From Saccharibacillus deserti (GTDB lineage Bacteria > Bacillota > Bacilli > Paenibacillales > Paenibacillaceae), in the NCBI RefSeq assembly GCF_013618475.1, contig NZ_JABJVN010000001.1:434001-498000 (forward strand): a stretch of 64,000 nucleotides of DNA, read 5' to 3'. A program made the translations under genes and the position numbers. Shown one piece after another: positions 17,541-26,223 of the stretch. Below the pieces are notes generated by a model. It ran no database searches. It was not told where the DNA came from and saw only the letters and a program-made list of their open reading frames with translations. How positions within the stretch are numbered: the first letter of the stretch is position 1; every line of letters begins with the position of its first letter.

Positions 17541-18599
17541 ATGAAACCTTTCATATACGATTATAATCTCGATGAACTGCGCGAGTGGGTCAAAGAGAGC
17601 GGAGAAGCGGCTTTCCGCGCCGATCAGATCTTCGACTGGCTGTACGTCAAACGCGTGTCGAGTTTTGAGGAAATGACCAATCTGTCGAAGTCGCTTCGTC
17701 AAAAAATGGACGACCATTTTGCTTTTGTCACACTGAACGAAATCACCAAGTTCCAGTCCAAAGACGGAACGGTGAAATTCCTGTTCGGTCTGCACGATGA
17801 ACATGCGATCGAGACGGTCATCATGAAGCACAATTACGGCAACAGCGTCTGCGTCACGACCCAGGTCGGCTGCCGGATCGGCTGCACCTTCTGCGCATCC
17901 ACGCTGGGCGGACTGAAACGCAACCTGACGGCGGGCGAGATTGTCGCGCAGGTCGTCGAAGCCCAGAAGATGCTCGACAAAGACGGCGAGCGTGTGAGCA
18001 GCATCGTGATCATGGGCTCCGGTGAGCCGTTCGAGAACTATGAAGCGACGATGACATTCCTGCGCATCATGATCCACGAAAAAGGACTGAACATCGGACA
18101 GCGCCATATCACCGTTTCGACGAGCGGTATCGTGCCGAACATTTACAAGTTCGCCGACGAAGATACGCAGATCAACCTGGCGATTTCTATCCATGCGCCG
18201 AACGACAAGCTGCGTTCCAAGCTGATGCCGGTCAACCGCCGTTATCCGTTCGACGACGTCATTGCTTCGCTCGATTACTATTTCGAGAAAACGGGCCGTC
18301 GTCTGACGTTCGAGTACGCGCTCATCGGCGGGGTGAACGACCAGGCCGAGCACGCCCAGGAATTGGCCGATGTACTGAAGACCCGTATGGCGCACGTCAA
18401 TTTGATTCCGGTCAACCACGTGCCGGAACGCAAATACGTCCGTACCTCGCGCAGCGATATTTTCAACTTCCAGCGCATTTTGACCGAGAACGGCATCAAC
18501 GCGACGATTCGCCGCGAACAAGGGCACGATATTGCCGCGGCCTGCGGCCAGCTGCGTGCCAAGCATATGGAAAAAGGACAGGAAAAGGCTGCGAGGTGA
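17541..18599 (+). CDS. rlmN: 23S rRNA/tRNA adenine-C2 methyltransferase RlmN
   Basis: A 352-residue radical-SAM enzyme that methylates A2503 of 23S rRNA and A37 of some tRNAs. The radical-SAM cluster motif CRIGCTFC (about residue 113) follows TQVG, and the second resolving Cys is in the C-terminal AAACGQL. Length is typical. The gene begins a new transcription unit (a terminator lies upstream) and is 6 bases from prpC, reproducing the Bacillus rlmN-prpC-prkC-rsgA order. Confidence 0.95.
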   Translation: MKPFIYDYNLDELREWVKESGEAAFRADQIFDWLYVKRVSSFEEMTNLSKSLRQKMDDHFAFVTLNEITKFQSKDGTVKFLFGLHDEHAIETVIMKHNYGNSVCVTTQVGCRIGCTFCASTLGGLKRNLTAGEIVAQVVEAQKMLDKDGERVSSIVIMGSGEPFENYEATMTFLRIMIHEKGLNIGQRHITVSTSGIVPNIYKFADEDTQINLAISIHAPNDKLRSKLMPVNRRYPFDDVIASLDYYFEKTGRRLTFEYALIGGVNDQAEHAQELADVLKTRMAHVNLIPVNHVPERKYVRTSRSDIFNFQRILTENGINATIRREQGHDIAAACGQLRAKHMEKGQEKAAR

Positions 18600-18605
18600 G
18601 CTAGG

Positions 18606-19388
18606 GTGGCGATTCATACCGTTCATGCAACGCATATCGGAAACGTACGCAGTGTCAACGAAGACCTGTCATGGGTCGGCCGGATCAAACCGGGCGGTTA
18701 TACGCTGGGCATCGTAGCGGACGGAATGGGCGGCCATCTGGCCGGAGATACGGCAAGCCGTCTGACGGTAGAGACGATGGTGGCGGATCTGGGGGGACTG
18801 GAGCCGGGTCTGTCCATCGAAGCCTGCGAAGCCGCGCTCAGCGATGCGATTCTCCACGCCAATGAAGTGGTCTACCGCAAAGGCGGGTCGGATATTCGGT
18901 ATCATAATATGGGAACCACGGTAGTGGCCGTGCTGCTCAGCGGTACGGACGGAGTGATCGGCCATATCGGCGACAGCCGGGCGTACCAAGTGACTTCTTC
19001 CGGTCTGGAACGTCTGACCGACGACCATACGCTCGTTAACGAGCTGCTCAAGAGCGGTCAGATCACTCCGCAGGAAGCCGGTTCCCACCCGCGCCGCAAT
19101 GTGCTGACGCGTGCGCTCGGAACCGATGCGGAAGTCAAGGTCGATCTGCGGCGTATTCGGCTTAATCCGGGCGAAGCACTGGTGCTGTGCAGCGACGGAT
19201 TAAGCAACTTTGTGGCGGAAGCCGAAATGCTGCGCACGGTGCTCAAGCCGGGTGCGGCTTTGGACGACCGGGCGCACAAGCTGGTCCGAATGGCGCTGAG
19301 TTCGGGTGGCGACGATAATATTACCGTCGCTTTGTTCGAAAACGGACGCGCCGGCCAGGACGCGGCGACGAAGGAGTGGGTACAATGA
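18606..19388 (+). CDS. prpC: PP2C-type Ser/Thr phosphatase (Stp/PrpC)
   Basis: A 260-residue Mn/Mg-dependent phosphatase that reverses phosphorylation by the PASTA kinase encoded next to it. PP2C motifs are HIGNVRSVNEDLSW (about 6-20), the metal-binding VADGMGGHLAGD (about 38), HIGDSRAYQV, LCSDGLSNF and SGGDDNITV. The start is a GTG with gctaggg upstream. It overlaps prkC by four bases (CAATGA), so kinase and phosphatase are co-translated. Confidence 0.94.
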   Translation: MAIHTVHATHIGNVRSVNEDLSWVGRIKPGGYTLGIVADGMGGHLAGDTASRLTVETMVADLGGLEPGLSIEACEAALSDAILHANEVVYRKGGSDIRYHNMGTTVVAVLLSGTDGVIGHIGDSRAYQVTSSGLERLTDDHTLVNELLKSGQITPQEAGSHPRRNVLTRALGTDAEVKVDLRRIRLNPGEALVLCSDGLSNFVAEAEMLRTVLKPGAALDDRAHKLVRMALSSGGDDNITVALFENGRAGQDAATKEWVQ

Positions 19389-21706
19389 TCGGTCAGGTGT
19401 TCAGCGGCCGCTACGAAATTATGGAGCGTGTCGGCGGCGGGGGAATGGCGCTTGTATACAAAGCGCTCGATCTGCTGCTGAACCGCTTTGTTGCGGTCAA
19501 AGTGCTGCGCCAGCAGTTCGTGCACGACGAGGAGTTCATCCGACGTTTCCGGAGGGAAGCCCAGTCTGCAGCGTCGCTGTCCCATCCGAACGTCGTCAGT
19601 ATTTACGATGTCGGTCAGGAAGGCGAAGTCCAGTATATCGTCATGGAATATATCGAAGGCCGCGATCTGGACGAGCTCATCAAAGAACGTGCGCCGCTTC
19701 CGGTCGACGAAGCGGTCCGGATCGCTTCGCAGATCTGCGAAGCACTCGATCATGCGCACAGCAATCAGATTATTCACCGGGATATCAAGCCTCACAATAT
19801 TCTGATCGGCCGTAACGGACGCGTCAAAGTAACGGACTTCGGAATTGCCCGGGCCGTAACGTCCACGACGATTACCCAAACCGGTTCGGTCGTGGGTTCG
19901 GTCCATTATTTTTCTCCCGAACATGCCAAAGGAGTCAATGCCGGCGAGAAGTCGGACCTGTATTCGCTCGGGATCGTGATGTACCAGATGCTGACCGGAG
20001 CGCTGCCTTTCGAAGGCGAAAGTCCGATCAGCGTGGCGCTCAAGCATCTTCAGGACGATTTCGAAGAACCGCGCAAACTCAATCCGGTAATTCCGCAAAG
20101 CGTGGAAAACATTATCGTACGGGCCATGCGCAAAAATCCGTCCGAGCGTTACAAGTCGGCGGCCGATATGCAGAGCGATCTGGATACCTGTCTGCTGCCT
20201 TCGCGCCGGGACGAGCAAAAAGTGCTGTTCGACGAAATGGATGATGCGGATCGTACCCTGGTCGTACCGGCAATCCGCTCCTCGTATGTGTCGCCTGCGG
20301 CGGACTTGCAGCGCGGAGACGCGTCGGGCAAAGGCAAAACCGGCCCTTCGGGCAAAAAGAACTGGAAAAAACCGGCGATTATTATCGGTTCGACCCTGCT
20401 TGTGCTGACGATCGCTTTTATCTCGGTCATGCTGTGGAGCAAGCAGTTCGTCGTACCGGAAACTACCGTGCCGAACGTGATCGGGATGACCGAAAACGAT
20501 GCCCGGACTACGCTTGCCGCCCGCAAACTCGAAGTCGAAGGCGTCAAGTACGAGTACGATCCGGCCACGGAAGCGGGAAGGGTCTTCAGGCAGAGTAAAC
20601 TTGAAGGGCTCAGCGTCAAAGAAGGAGCTTCCCTGATTCTGACGGTAGGTTCCGAAAAACCGCTGACCGAAATGCCGGCATTGACCGAATTGGGGTACGA
20701 CGAAGCGCGCAGGGATCTGACGGCGCTTGGAGTCGCCGAAGACCGGATCAAGCGGGAGGAACAGTTCAGCGAAGCTGCCGTAGATACGGTCATCGATCAA
20801 TCGCCCCAGGCGGGAAAAGATTTCGACCCGGATCAGGATTCGATTACCCTGATCGTCAGCAAAGGAGTCGAAAATAAGAAAGTGCCGGAAATCGTCGGCA
20901 AAACGCGGCAGGAAGCGCTCGACGCGATCAACGGCCAGGCGCTTGCGCCTTCGTCGGCGGAAGAGCCGAGCTTTACGGTCGAGGCGGGCAAAGTCATCAG
21001 TCAGGATCCGCAGGCCGATACCGAACTCAAGCCCGGCGAAGTCGTCAAATTCGTCGTCAGCTCGGGTAAACCGCCCGAGGCGCTCGACTTTACCGTTCAA
21101 GTGCCGGTAGAACCTTCGCAGGAAGGGGCAGCGACCAAAGTCCGCATCCTGTACAGCGACGCACGCGGCGAACGGATCGAGTGGGGACGCGACACGATTT
21201 CTTCGCTCCGGATTTTCCCGGTGTCGCTGGTGCTGGCTCCGAACCTCAACGGAGCGGTCATGGTCTACCGGGACGATGAGCTGATCATTTCGTATCCGGT
21301 CGATTATACCGAAGCCAGCCGGGGCACGTTCCAGCAGCCCGAGGTTCCGCAGAAAGAACCGGAGCAGCCGGAAGTACCGGCCGAAGAACCACCGGCCGAA
21401 GAACCACCGGCCGAAGAACTACCGGCCGAAGAACCACCGGCCGATAACGGAGCCGCGGCAGGCGAAGCGGACAACGGCACGGACGTCGAGAATACGGATC
21501 CTGCCGATCCGAATGCAGCCGAAACGGCGCCGGAAGAAGGTCAGGAAGAACCGGCCGAAGGCGACACGGGCACCGAAACGGAAGAGGATCCTTCCGCTTT
21601 CGTTCCGCCGGGAAAAGCGGCCGCTCTCGAAAAAGCCGGCCGTGGAAATAATGGAAACGGCAGCGGCAATAACGGCAACGGAAATGGGAACGGAAACGGA
21701 AGATAA
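19385..21706 (+). CDS. prkC: PASTA-domain Ser/Thr protein kinase (PrkC/Stk)
   Basis: A 773-residue membrane kinase that senses peptidoglycan fragments. The cytoplasmic kinase domain has GGGGMALVYKA, the VAIK-like VAVKVL, HRDIKPHNIL and DFG; a single transmembrane helix is at about 340-360 (IIIGSTLLVLTIAFISVML). Three extracellular PASTA repeats follow (VPNVIGMTENDARTTL begins the first). The end is unusual: an EEPPAEEPPAEELPAEEPPA run near 665-690 and an Asn/Gly tail. ATG 19385 with aaggag upstream is preferred over a GTG at 19376. Confidence 0.94.
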   Translation: MIGQVFSGRYEIMERVGGGGMALVYKALDLLLNRFVAVKVLRQQFVHDEEFIRRFRREAQSAASLSHPNVVSIYDVGQEGEVQYIVMEYIEGRDLDELIKERAPLPVDEAVRIASQICEALDHAHSNQIIHRDIKPHNILIGRNGRVKVTDFGIARAVTSTTITQTGSVVGSVHYFSPEHAKGVNAGEKSDLYSLGIVMYQMLTGALPFEGESPISVALKHLQDDFEEPRKLNPVIPQSVENIIVRAMRKNPSERYKSAADMQSDLDTCLLPSRRDEQKVLFDEMDDADRTLVVPAIRSSYVSPAADLQRGDASGKGKTGPSGKKNWKKPAIIIGSTLLVLTIAFISVMLWSKQFVVPETTVPNVIGMTENDARTTLAARKLEVEGVKYEYDPATEAGRVFRQSKLEGLSVKEGASLILTVGSEKPLTEMPALTELGYDEARRDLTALGVAEDRIKREEQFSEAAVDTVIDQSPQAGKDFDPDQDSITLIVSKGVENKKVPEIVGKTRQEALDAINGQALAPSSAEEPSFTVEAGKVISQDPQADTELKPGEVVKFVVSSGKPPEALDFTVQVPVEPSQEGAATKVRILYSDARGERIEWGRDTISSLRIFPVSLVLAPNLNGAVMVYRDDELIISYPVDYTEASRGTFQQPEVPQKEPEQPEVPAEEPPAEEPPAEELPAEEPPADNGAAAGEADNGTDVENTDPADPNAAETAPEEGQEEPAEGDTGTETEEDPSAFVPPGKAAALEKAGRGNNGNGSGNNGNGNGNGNGR

Positions 21707-21792
21707 AGAAAACCGGCATCAAAAATAAAGGGCAGAAAAGCGGCCGGACGCAAGTCCGGCCCTCTCCCGTTACGGACAAAGGAAGGTGAAGC

Positions 21793-22701
21793 ATGCCAGA
21801 AGGACTCATCGTCAAAGCGTTAAGCGGGTATTACTACGTCAAGGACAGCGAAGCCGCACCCGGAGACACAGCGATCCAATGCCGGGCCCGGGGCATATTC
21901 CGGCTCAAAGGCAAACCGCCGCTCGTCGGAGACCGCGTCGTCTATGAACTCACCGAGAACGGGGAAGGCACCGTTACCGAACTCAAGCCGCGAACGTCCG
22001 AATTGATTCGTCCGCAGGTTGCCAACGTCAATTTGGCCGTTCTGGTATTCTCGGTCAAAGAACCCGACTTGAGCCTGAATCTGCTGGACAAGTTCCTGGT
22101 ACATATCGAGAACGAAGGACTCGAAGCGCTGATCTGTTTGACAAAGATGGATCTGATCGAAGAAGACGATGCGCAGACCCGCCAAGAAGTGGAAAACGCG
22201 CGGGCACTGTACACGTCGATCGGGTACGAGGTGCTGGAGACGAGTTCGCCGCAGGGGCTCGGAGCCGATCGGCTGCGCGAGCGCCTGGCGGGCGAAATCA
22301 GCGTATTCTCCGGCCAATCGGGCGTCGGCAAGTCGTCGCTGCTCAACGCGATGTTCTCCGATCTCGACCTGCTTACGAGCGAGATCAGTCTTCGTCTGGG
22401 CCGCGGGCGGCATACGACGCGTCACGTGGAACTGGTCGATCTCGGCAGCGGCGGTTATATTGCCGATACGCCGGGATTCAGCCAGCTGGACTTCATCGAA
22501 ATGGAAATCGAAGAACTGCCGGGTTGTTTCCGGGAATTCGCGGCGCTGGCCGACGGCTGCAAATTCCGCGGCTGCACCCATCTCCACGAGCCGCACTGCA
22601 AAGTGCGCGAAGCACTGGAACGCGGAGAGATCGCCGAGAGCCGCTACAAGCATTACAAAGCGTTTTACCAGGAAATGAAAGATAAAAAACGGAGGTACTG
22701 A
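21793..22701 (+). CDS. rsgA: Ribosome small-subunit GTPase RsgA (YloQ/CpgA)
   Basis: A 302-residue circularly permuted GTPase that checks late 30S assembly. The N-terminal OB fold is followed by G4 (LTKMD, about 116), then G1 GQSGVGKSSLLN (about 176), G2 (RHTTRHVELV) and G3 (DTPGF), and the C-terminal zinc knuckle CKFRGCTHLHEPHC. The order G4 before G1 is the family hallmark. Ggaaggtgaagc precedes the ATG. Three bases separate it from rpe. Confidence 0.95.
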   Translation: MPEGLIVKALSGYYYVKDSEAAPGDTAIQCRARGIFRLKGKPPLVGDRVVYELTENGEGTVTELKPRTSELIRPQVANVNLAVLVFSVKEPDLSLNLLDKFLVHIENEGLEALICLTKMDLIEEDDAQTRQEVENARALYTSIGYEVLETSSPQGLGADRLRERLAGEISVFSGQSGVGKSSLLNAMFSDLDLLTSEISLRLGRGRHTTRHVELVDLGSGGYIADTPGFSQLDFIEMEIEELPGCFREFAALADGCKFRGCTHLHEPHCKVREALERGEIAESRYKHYKAFYQEMKDKKRRY

Positions 22702-22704
22702 ACT

Positions 22705-23370
22705 ATGGTATGGATTGCTCCTTCGATATTGTCCGCGGATTTCTCGAAGCTCGGAGCCGACGTCGCCGAAGTGGAACAAGGCGGAGCGGATTGGCTGCAT
22801 ATTGATGTGATGGACGGACATTTCGTTCCGAATATTTCTTTTGGTGCGCCGATCATGCGCTCGATCGCTCCGCTGACGAAGCTCCCGCTCGACGTGCATC
22901 TGATGATCGAAAATCCGGAGAATTACATCCCGGAATTCGCCAAGGCGGGCGCTTCCGTCATTACGGTGCATGCCGAAGCCTGCGTGCACCTGCACCGGGT
23001 TGTCCATTTGATTAAGGAACACGGGGTAAAAGCGGGCGTGGCCCTGAACCCGGGGACACCGGTGTCCGCGATCCGCGAAGTGCTGGAAGATCTGGATTTG
23101 GTCCTGATTATGACCGTCAATCCGGGCTTCGGCGGTCAGGCGTTCATCGAACGGACCCTTCACAAGATCCGCGAGACGCGTGAGCTGGCCAATTCGCTTG
23201 GCATGAACGATCTGCGCATCGAAGTCGACGGCGGTATCGCGGCCGACACGGCAGGCAGAGTCGCGGCGGCCGGTGCCGACGTGTTGGTCGCCGGCAGCGC
23301 CGTTTACGGGGCAAGCGACCGTACCGCGGCCATACGTGCGATTCGCGACAGTGCGGAGCGCGGCGTATGA
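22705..23370 (+). CDS. rpe: Ribulose-phosphate 3-epimerase
   Basis: Interconverts ribulose-5-phosphate and xylulose-5-phosphate in the pentose phosphate pathway. A 221-residue TIM barrel with the family signatures IAPSILSADFSKLG, HIDVMDGHFVPNISFG and MTVNPGFGGQAFI, and the phosphate-binding EVDGGIAADTA / VAGSAVYG. Cggaggtactgaact gives a good ribosome-binding site. The stop overlaps the start of the small membrane gene by four bases. Confidence 0.95.
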   Translation: MVWIAPSILSADFSKLGADVAEVEQGGADWLHIDVMDGHFVPNISFGAPIMRSIAPLTKLPLDVHLMIENPENYIPEFAKAGASVITVHAEACVHLHRVVHLIKEHGVKAGVALNPGTPVSAIREVLEDLDLVLIMTVNPGFGGQAFIERTLHKIRETRELANSLGMNDLRIEVDGGIAADTAGRVAAAGADVLVAGSAVYGASDRTAAIRAIRDSAERGV

Positions 23371-23618
23371 ATTTCAAATCGACCTTAATGCTGGCGCTGA
23401 TCTCTTCGGTAACCGGTCTGTTGGTCGCCGTTTTCGCTTTTCTGCCGACTCCTTTCAATGCGCTGGTCGGTCTGCTGACGGCGGGCCTGGTCATCTGGTA
23501 CTTCCGCAAAATCGAAGGCCGGGGCGCCCGGATCGCGTTTATCATCTGGACGGTCGTCTACTTCTTGTTCTTTACCGTGCTTATAGCAGCCGTCCGCTAT
23601 CGGATGGGACCGGTCTAG
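23367..23618 (+). CDS. Small membrane protein of unknown function, 83 aa
   Basis: An 83-residue hydrophobic protein with three likely membrane spans (about 6-25, 29-46 and 55-76), a short basic loop YFRKIEGRGAR between the second and third, and a basic C-terminus. The GTATGA overlap with rpe suggests co-translation. No family is recognised. It occupies the place of thiN/spoVM in Bacillus but resembles neither. It is followed by a strong terminator. Confidence 0.65.
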   Translation: MNFKSTLMLALISSVTGLLVAVFAFLPTPFNALVGLLTAGLVIWYFRKIEGRGARIAFIIWTVVYFLFFTVLIAAVRYRMGPV

Positions 23619-23660
23619 GACCGGGACGAATCCGAGACGCCCAAAGCCCGGCATGCCAAA

Positions 23661-23703
23661 AAAGCCGAAAGTCGTCTCCTGCCGGAGCGACTTTCGGCTT
23701 TTG
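23661..23703 (+). terminator. Terminator of the prpC-prkC-rsgA-rpe unit
   Basis: A 12-bp stem (AGCCGAAAGTCG with CGACTTTCGGCT) capped by a second small stem (CTCC/GGAG), followed by TTTTG. It lies about 45 bases after the small membrane gene. Confidence 0.88.
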
Positions 23704-23736
23704 CGTACAACGATCCGAATGAAAATCTAAAACTAA

Positions 23737-23764
23737 AAAACACCTTCGAGAGAAGGTGTTTTCT
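23737..23764 (-). terminator. Terminator of rpmB
   Basis: AACACCTT (23739-23746) pairs with AAGGTGTT (23753-23760) around a 6-base loop; on the minus strand a run of T follows. It lies 16 bases after the rpmB stop. Confidence 0.8.
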
Positions 23765-23779
23765 CGTGTATATCCGGAA

Positions 23780-23968
23780 TTAAACGCGAGTCAATTTACC
23801 GGATTTGAGCGCCCGGGTGCTGACGTATACGCGTTTCGGTTTGCCGTTTACGAGGATGCGAACCTTTTGGACGTTAACTCCCCAAGTACGACGGTTGCGG
23901 TTGTTAGCATGGGAAACGTTGTTACCCGAGCTTGGTTTTTTACCCGTTACAAAACATCTGCGAGCCAT
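23780..23968 (-). CDS. rpmB: Ribosomal protein L28 (bL28)
   Basis: A 62-residue basic ribosomal protein. The family start [27 protein letters not shown] (first residues) and the end [27 protein letters not shown] are textbook L28 without zinc ribbon cysteines. The ATG at 23968 has aaggaggtg upstream; the longer reading frame to 23998 lacks this. It stands alone on the minus strand, divergent from the fakA operon. Confidence 0.96.
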   Translation of the reverse strand: MARRCFVTGKKPSSGNNVSHANNRNRRTWGVNVQKVRILVNGKPKRVYVSTRALKSGKLTRV

Positions 23969-24018
23969 GAATGACACCTCCTTGCTTAGATAAAACATAC
24001 AGAAGCAACACTCAGATC

Positions 24019-24048
24019 ATCATAACACATCAAAAAAAGCTCCGTCAA
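24019..24048 (-). promoter_or_regulatory. rpmB promoter
   Basis: Minus strand TTGACG (24043-24048) and TATGAT (24019-24024), spacer 18, about 50 bases upstream of the rpmB ATG. Confidence 0.65.
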
Positions 24049-24065
24049 CGGTTCTAAAAACTTTA

Positions 24066-24094
24066 TTTATTTCTACGGTCGCTTATAGTACAAT
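24066..24094 (+). promoter_or_regulatory. Probable promoter of the fakA leader
   Basis: TACAAT at 24089-24094 is a good -10 box; the -35 (TTTATT at 24066-24071, spacer 17) is weak. The predicted RNA would begin about 24101, at the left edge of a long hairpin. Confidence 0.5.
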
Positions 24095-24102
24095 ATTAGA
24101 TG

Positions 24103-24155
24103 GAGCCTTTTGCAAAATCTGCTTCGAAACTTTGCCCGGATTTTGCAAGAGGCTC
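24103..24155 (+). repeat. Long leader hairpin upstream of fakA
   Basis: GAGCCTTTTGCAAAATC at 24103-24119 pairs along its whole 17-bp length with GATTTTGCAAGAGGCTC at 24139-24155, with a single G-U pair, around a 19-base loop. It sits at the predicted 5' end of the fakA transcript, nearly 240 bases before the fakA start. There is no T-tract, so it is not a simple terminator. Confidence 0.75.
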
Positions 24156-24204
24156 ATGATGTATGGGACTAAAAGCCGGTTCGTCCGTATAGATTGGGAA
24201 GCGG

Positions 24205-24336
24205 ATGACAGAGACGGCCGCCACCGGCCTGTACGTTATCGCGGAGAACGGGAACCCGGTTTCCGATGCGCGCATGATCGGCAAAGCGGCAAGCGAGCAT
24301 ACAGCGAAAGAACTTACGGGCCTCAACATCGAATAG
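24205..24336 (+). CDS. Possible small ORF, 43 aa
   Basis: ATG at 24205 opens a 43-codon frame (MTETAATGLYVIAENGNPVS is its first part) ending at a TAG at 24334. Codon use resembles the neighbouring genes, but the ribosome-binding site (gggaag) is weak and no family is recognised. It lies in the leader between the fakA promoter and fakA, where Bacillus has asp23/yloU, but it is too short and unlike that family. It could be a leader peptide. Confidence 0.3.
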   Translation: MTETAATGLYVIAENGNPVSDARMIGKAASEHTAKELTGLNIE

Positions 24337-24395
24337 AGCGAACGCCGCGATTGTTGGCGTTTGCGCATCCAGCAGGTTAGGAAGGGGAATTTTCA

Positions 24396-26156
24396 TTGAG
24401 CAGGCGTTCGATTAACGGAACAGATTTTACAGGCATGGTGTTGGCCGGAGCGGAGAGGCTTTCGCGTCAGGCGGAGCATGTCAATGCGCTGAACGTATTC
24501 CCGGTGCCGGACGGAGACACGGGGACGAACATGAATTTGACCATGACGGCAGGAGTGACGGAGCTTCGGGAACGCAGTTCGGTTTCGCTCGGCCAGACGG
24601 CTACAATCTTGTCCAAAGGACTGCTGATGGGGGCGCGCGGAAACTCCGGCGTTATTTTGTCCCAGCTGTTCCGGGGATTCGGCCGTTATGCGGCTTCGCA
24701 TGACGAGCTGAACGCGATCCAGTTCGCGGCCGCTCTGCAGGTCGGCGTCGAGACCGCCTACAAAGCCGTGGTCAAACCGGTGGAAGGCACGATCCTCACC
24801 GTGGCCCGCGAAGCGGCCAAACATGCGGCCGCCTACTCGCGCCGGACGACGGATGTGGTCGAGCTGATGCGTGAAGTGCTCGCCAAAGCCCAGTACGCGC
24901 TTGAACGCACGCCGGACCAGCTTCCCGTCCTCAAACAGGTCGGAGTCGTCGATTCGGGCGGCCAGGGACTTGTCTATATTTACGAAGGCTTCCTGGATTA
25001 TCTGGAGAACGGCAGTGCCGCGGACGCCGGCAATTCGCTCAGTATCGGCGCTCCGCAGAAGCAGTCGGCTGCAGCGGTGCATGCACCGAATATTCAAGCT
25101 TCCGCGCAGGCGCAGCTGGAAACCGAAAATATCGAATTCCTGTACGATATGGAGTTCTTCATCAATCTCGGACTGGGCGAAGCCCGCAGAGATTCGTTCA
25201 ACGAAGAAGCATTCCGGAAAGCGCTGTCCGTCAACGGCGATTCGATCATCATCATTGCCGATGAAGACATCGTAAAAGTGCATGTCCATTCCAAGACGCC
25301 GGGCGAAGTCATGACGCTTGCGCTGCGCTACGGAGAAATCACGCAAATTCATATCCTGAATATGCGCGAGCAGCATCGCGACCTGCTGCATGCCGGCATG
25401 GACGGAACCGCTCCTCCGGAGCTGTTCGCCGATATTCCGACTCCCGCTCCGGTTCCGGAGGAACTGGCTTCCCTTCCGGCCGACGAAGTGGCGCCTTACG
25501 GATTTATCGCTATTGCCAGCGGTTCGGGGATCGAAGAAATCTTCAAAAGCCTCGGCGTGGATATCGTATTGTCCGGCGGACAAACGATGAATCCGAGCAC
25601 GGAAGACTTTGTCAATGCGATCGGTCAGCTGTCGGCCCAGCATGTGTTCCTGCTGCCGAACAACTCGAACATCGTACTCGCCGCCCAACAGGCCCGCGAT
25701 CTGCTCGAAGGCGAACGCCGGGTTACGGTCATTCCGTGCAAAAGCATTCCGCAGGGAATCGCGGCCGCGCTCGCTTTCCAGGAAGACGAGAGTCCGGAAA
25801 CGAACGAGTCGCAGATGAACGAAGCCCTAAAAAGAGTCAAGACCGGGCAGGTCACCTATGCTGTCCGCGATACGAACTTCGACGGGCTGGATATTACGGC
25901 CGGCCATTATATCGGCATCTTCAATTCCAAGATCGTGGCGACGGCGGAAGACCGGTTGGCAACCAGCCGCAATCTGCTGGCCGCCATGATCGAGAGCGGC
26001 GACGAAATCATCACGCTGCTCGCCGGGGAAGGGGCTTCGGAAGCGGAGACCGCCGAACTTGCCGAATGGTTGGCTGCGGAGTATCCGGATGCCGAAGTGG
26101 AATTCCATACCGGCGGCCAGCCGGTCTACGATTATCTGTTCTCGGTCGAAGCCTGA
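24396..26156 (+). CDS. fakA: Fatty acid kinase catalytic subunit (DAK2 domain, YloV/FakA)
   Basis: Phosphorylates fatty acids presented by FakB (DegV) proteins so that they enter phospholipid synthesis. A 586-residue protein with an N-terminal DhaL/DAK2 ATP-binding domain (NVFPVPDGDTGTNMNLT gives the Mg-binding Asp residues at about 31-47; GARGNSGVILSQ at about 78) and C-terminal FakA middle and DegV-like regions. The start is TTG at 24396 with aggaagggg upstream. A degV/fakB gene follows 67 bases downstream, supporting the function. Confidence 0.92.
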   Translation: MSRRSINGTDFTGMVLAGAERLSRQAEHVNALNVFPVPDGDTGTNMNLTMTAGVTELRERSSVSLGQTATILSKGLLMGARGNSGVILSQLFRGFGRYAASHDELNAIQFAAALQVGVETAYKAVVKPVEGTILTVAREAAKHAAAYSRRTTDVVELMREVLAKAQYALERTPDQLPVLKQVGVVDSGGQGLVYIYEGFLDYLENGSAADAGNSLSIGAPQKQSAAAVHAPNIQASAQAQLETENIEFLYDMEFFINLGLGEARRDSFNEEAFRKALSVNGDSIIIIADEDIVKVHVHSKTPGEVMTLALRYGEITQIHILNMREQHRDLLHAGMDGTAPPELFADIPTPAPVPEELASLPADEVAPYGFIAIASGSGIEEIFKSLGVDIVLSGGQTMNPSTEDFVNAIGQLSAQHVFLLPNNSNIVLAAQQARDLLEGERRVTVIPCKSIPQGIAAALAFQEDESPETNESQMNEALKRVKTGQVTYAVRDTNFDGLDITAGHYIGIFNSKIVATAEDRLATSRNLLAAMIESGDEIITLLAGEGASEAETAELAEWLAAEYPDAEVEFHTGGQPVYDYLFSVEA

Positions 26157-26223
26157 TCTTGTTTCCTGCCCCGAAGCCGGCCCGCAGAAGGCCGGTTCTC
26201 CCAACTCAAAGGACGGTGACAGC

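Noticed and set aside
21741-21775. Terminator after prkC (GCCGGAC-GCAA-GTCCGGC)
   Set aside because: The hairpin is perfect but has no T-tract; rsgA probably shares the transcript.
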